Below are positions 13,933 to 14,824 of a DNA stretch of 14,824 nt, one piece after another. A model generated the notes under the pieces. That model had not been told where the DNA came from, did no database searches, and was given only the letters and a program-made list of their open reading frames with translations. The stretch is from Clostridia bacterium (lineage in GTDB: Bacteria > Bacillota > Clostridia > Oscillospirales > CAG-272), in NCBI GenBank assembly GCA_017407375.1, contig JAFQWT010000176.1, positions 1-14,824 on the forward strand, in the 5' to 3' direction. The position numbers were made by a program, and so were the translations under genes. Each line of letters opens with the position of its first letter. Positions within the stretch are counted from its first letter, which is position 1.

Positions 13933-14824
13933 TCATTCCCCCGTCCCGAGGGCGCGCTCCCCCACGAAAAAGCGCTCCCCGACGTCCCCCGCTCCCATCA
14001 CCACCACGGTATCCCCCGCACGGGCGTTTTGGGAGAGCCAAAGGGCGCACAGCTCGGGGCTCCCAAGATAGAGGGCGGAGGGCCCGATGGCAGCAGCCAG
14101 CTCACGCGAGGAGGGGCCGCGGTCCCCCGCCTCACGGGCGGCGTAGGTATCGGTAATGAGGGTGCGCTCGGCGGCGGAAAAGGCGGCGGCAAACTCGGAA
14201 AGGAGCCCGCCCGTGCGGGTGTAGGTATGGGGCTGATACACGCAAAGGACGCGCCCCCCGTCCGCGCCAAGCGCCTCTAAGGAGGCGCGGATCTCGGTGG
14301 GATGATGCGCGTAATCGTCGTAATACCGGACACCGCGCAGGGTGCCGCGGTATTCCAGGCGCCGCCCAATGCCGGGGAAGGAGGAAAGCGCCGAAAGCAC
14401 CGCCCGCGGTGAAGCACCAACGGCACGGGCCGCGGCCGCCGCCGCCAGGGCGTTTTCCACGTTATGGTGCCCCTTGACTCGGAGCGAGACACGCCCAAGG
14501 AGAGTGCCGCGCTCAAGGAGGGTAAAGTCGGTGCCCTCCGCCGTTTTAGTAAGGTCGGTGGCGCAAAGCTCGCTCCCCTCCGAAAGGCCAAAGGTGACGG
14601 TGGGCACGCATAGCCCCGCCGCCGCCTCCCGCGCGCCCTCATCGTCACGGTTGACAACGGCCACCCGCACCGAGGGCAGGGAGAGATACCGGCGGAAGGA
14701 GTCAAGCACCGCCGCGCGGTCGGGGAAATAGTCGGGGTGGTCCCACTCGGCATTCGTGAGGACGGCCACGGTCGGGGAAAAGGCGAGAAAGGCATCGCCG
14801 TATTCGCAGGCCTCCAGCACAAGG
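13933..14824 (-). CDS. murC: UDP-N-acetylmuramate-L-alanine ligase (MurC), 5'-partial
   Basis: The C-terminal 296 residues or so are present; the N-terminal Rossmann domain and the ATP loop lie beyond the right edge, and the GTG at 14820 is an internal codon. MurC adds L-alanine to UDP-MurNAc, the first step of the peptidoglycan stem peptide, in the cytoplasm. Visible Mur ligase features are EACEYGDAF, TNAEWDHPDYF, GHHNVENALAA, GIGRRLEYRG, YDDYAHHPTEIRAS and QPHTYTRT, in the order and spacing of MurC rather than MurD, MurE or MurF. The stop is 68 nt before the furthest possible miaB start. I see no convincing terminator in between, so some read-through into the miaB operon is possible. Confidence 0.95.
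   Translation of the reverse strand, partial: LVLEACEYGDAFLAFSPTVAVLTNAEWDHPDYFPDRAAVLDSFRRYLSLPSVRVAVVNRDDEGAREAAAGLCVPTVTFGLSEGSELCATDLTKTAEGTDFTLLERGTLLGRVSLRVKGHHNVENALAAAAAARAVGASPRAVLSALSSFPGIGRRLEYRGTLRGVRYYDDYAHHPTEIRASLEALGADGGRVLCVYQPHTYTRTGGLLSEFAAAFSAAERTLITDTYAAREAGDRGPSSRELAAAIGPSALYLGSPELCALWLSQNARAGDTVVVMGAGDVGERFFVGERALGTGE

Noticed and set aside
13911..13940. Possible terminator after murC (T run on the - strand after the stop)
   Set aside because: There is a run of six T residues, but the preceding bases form only a 3-bp stem, too weak to call a terminator.
1..14824. A new defence or mobile system
   Set aside because: Apart from the repeat, all genes belong to recognizable housekeeping, redox, sugar-hydrolase or membrane families. 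I see no nuclease/toxin pair, integrase, transposase or phage gene.

Overview
This window looks like a piece of the chromosome of an anaerobic, GC-rich member of the Firmicutes (class Clostridia), most likely a gut commensal known from metagenomes. The signs are the redox enzymes of strict anaerobes (a flavodiiron protein and two rubredoxins), a ferritin-like protein of the type often labelled a clostridial spore coat protein, Shine-Dalgarno sites close to AAGGAG, and the Firmicutes gene order miaB - ricA/ylbF-like - mutS - mutL. The lineage is inferred; no rRNA gene or other decisive marker is present.

Positions 1-1998 (+ strand) hold an oxygen/NO-defence and iron-type module. It starts with the 3' part of a fusion protein (flavodiiron core, flavin reductase domain, C-terminal rubredoxin). 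A stand-alone 52-residue rubredoxin with its own hairpin terminator follows, and then a ferritin-like CotF-type protein preceded by a candidate forespore (sigma-F/sigma-G-type) promoter. The flavodiiron gene appears to have lost about 75-80 codons in frame, including the last histidine ligand of the diiron site.

Positions 1999-2509 hold no gene. They carry a 214-bp unit in two full tandem copies plus a partial third. Each copy begins with a strong intrinsic terminator, and each full copy contains two further hairpins. The array lies between convergent genes, so its terminators serve both the + strand ferritin-like gene and the - strand operon.

Positions 2510-14824 are all on the - strand and are read from high to low coordinates: murC (partial), an AT-rich gap with a sigma-A-like promoter, miaB, a RicA/YlbF-like Cys-tailed protein, mutS, mutL, tgt, a GH2 beta-galactosidase, and a YitT-family membrane protein. 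From miaB to yitT the genes overlap or are separated by at most 18 nt, so they look like one transcription unit of about 11.4 kb. It combines tRNA modification (MiaB, TGT), an Fe-S accessory protein and mismatch repair (MutS, MutL) with a sugar hydrolase and a membrane protein at its 3' end.

I see no CRISPR array, transposase, tRNA, rRNA or phage gene, and no evident new defence system. The most unusual points are the flavodiiron internal deletion, the tandem terminator repeat, and the CX3CX2CX2CH tail on the small protein overlapping miaB.
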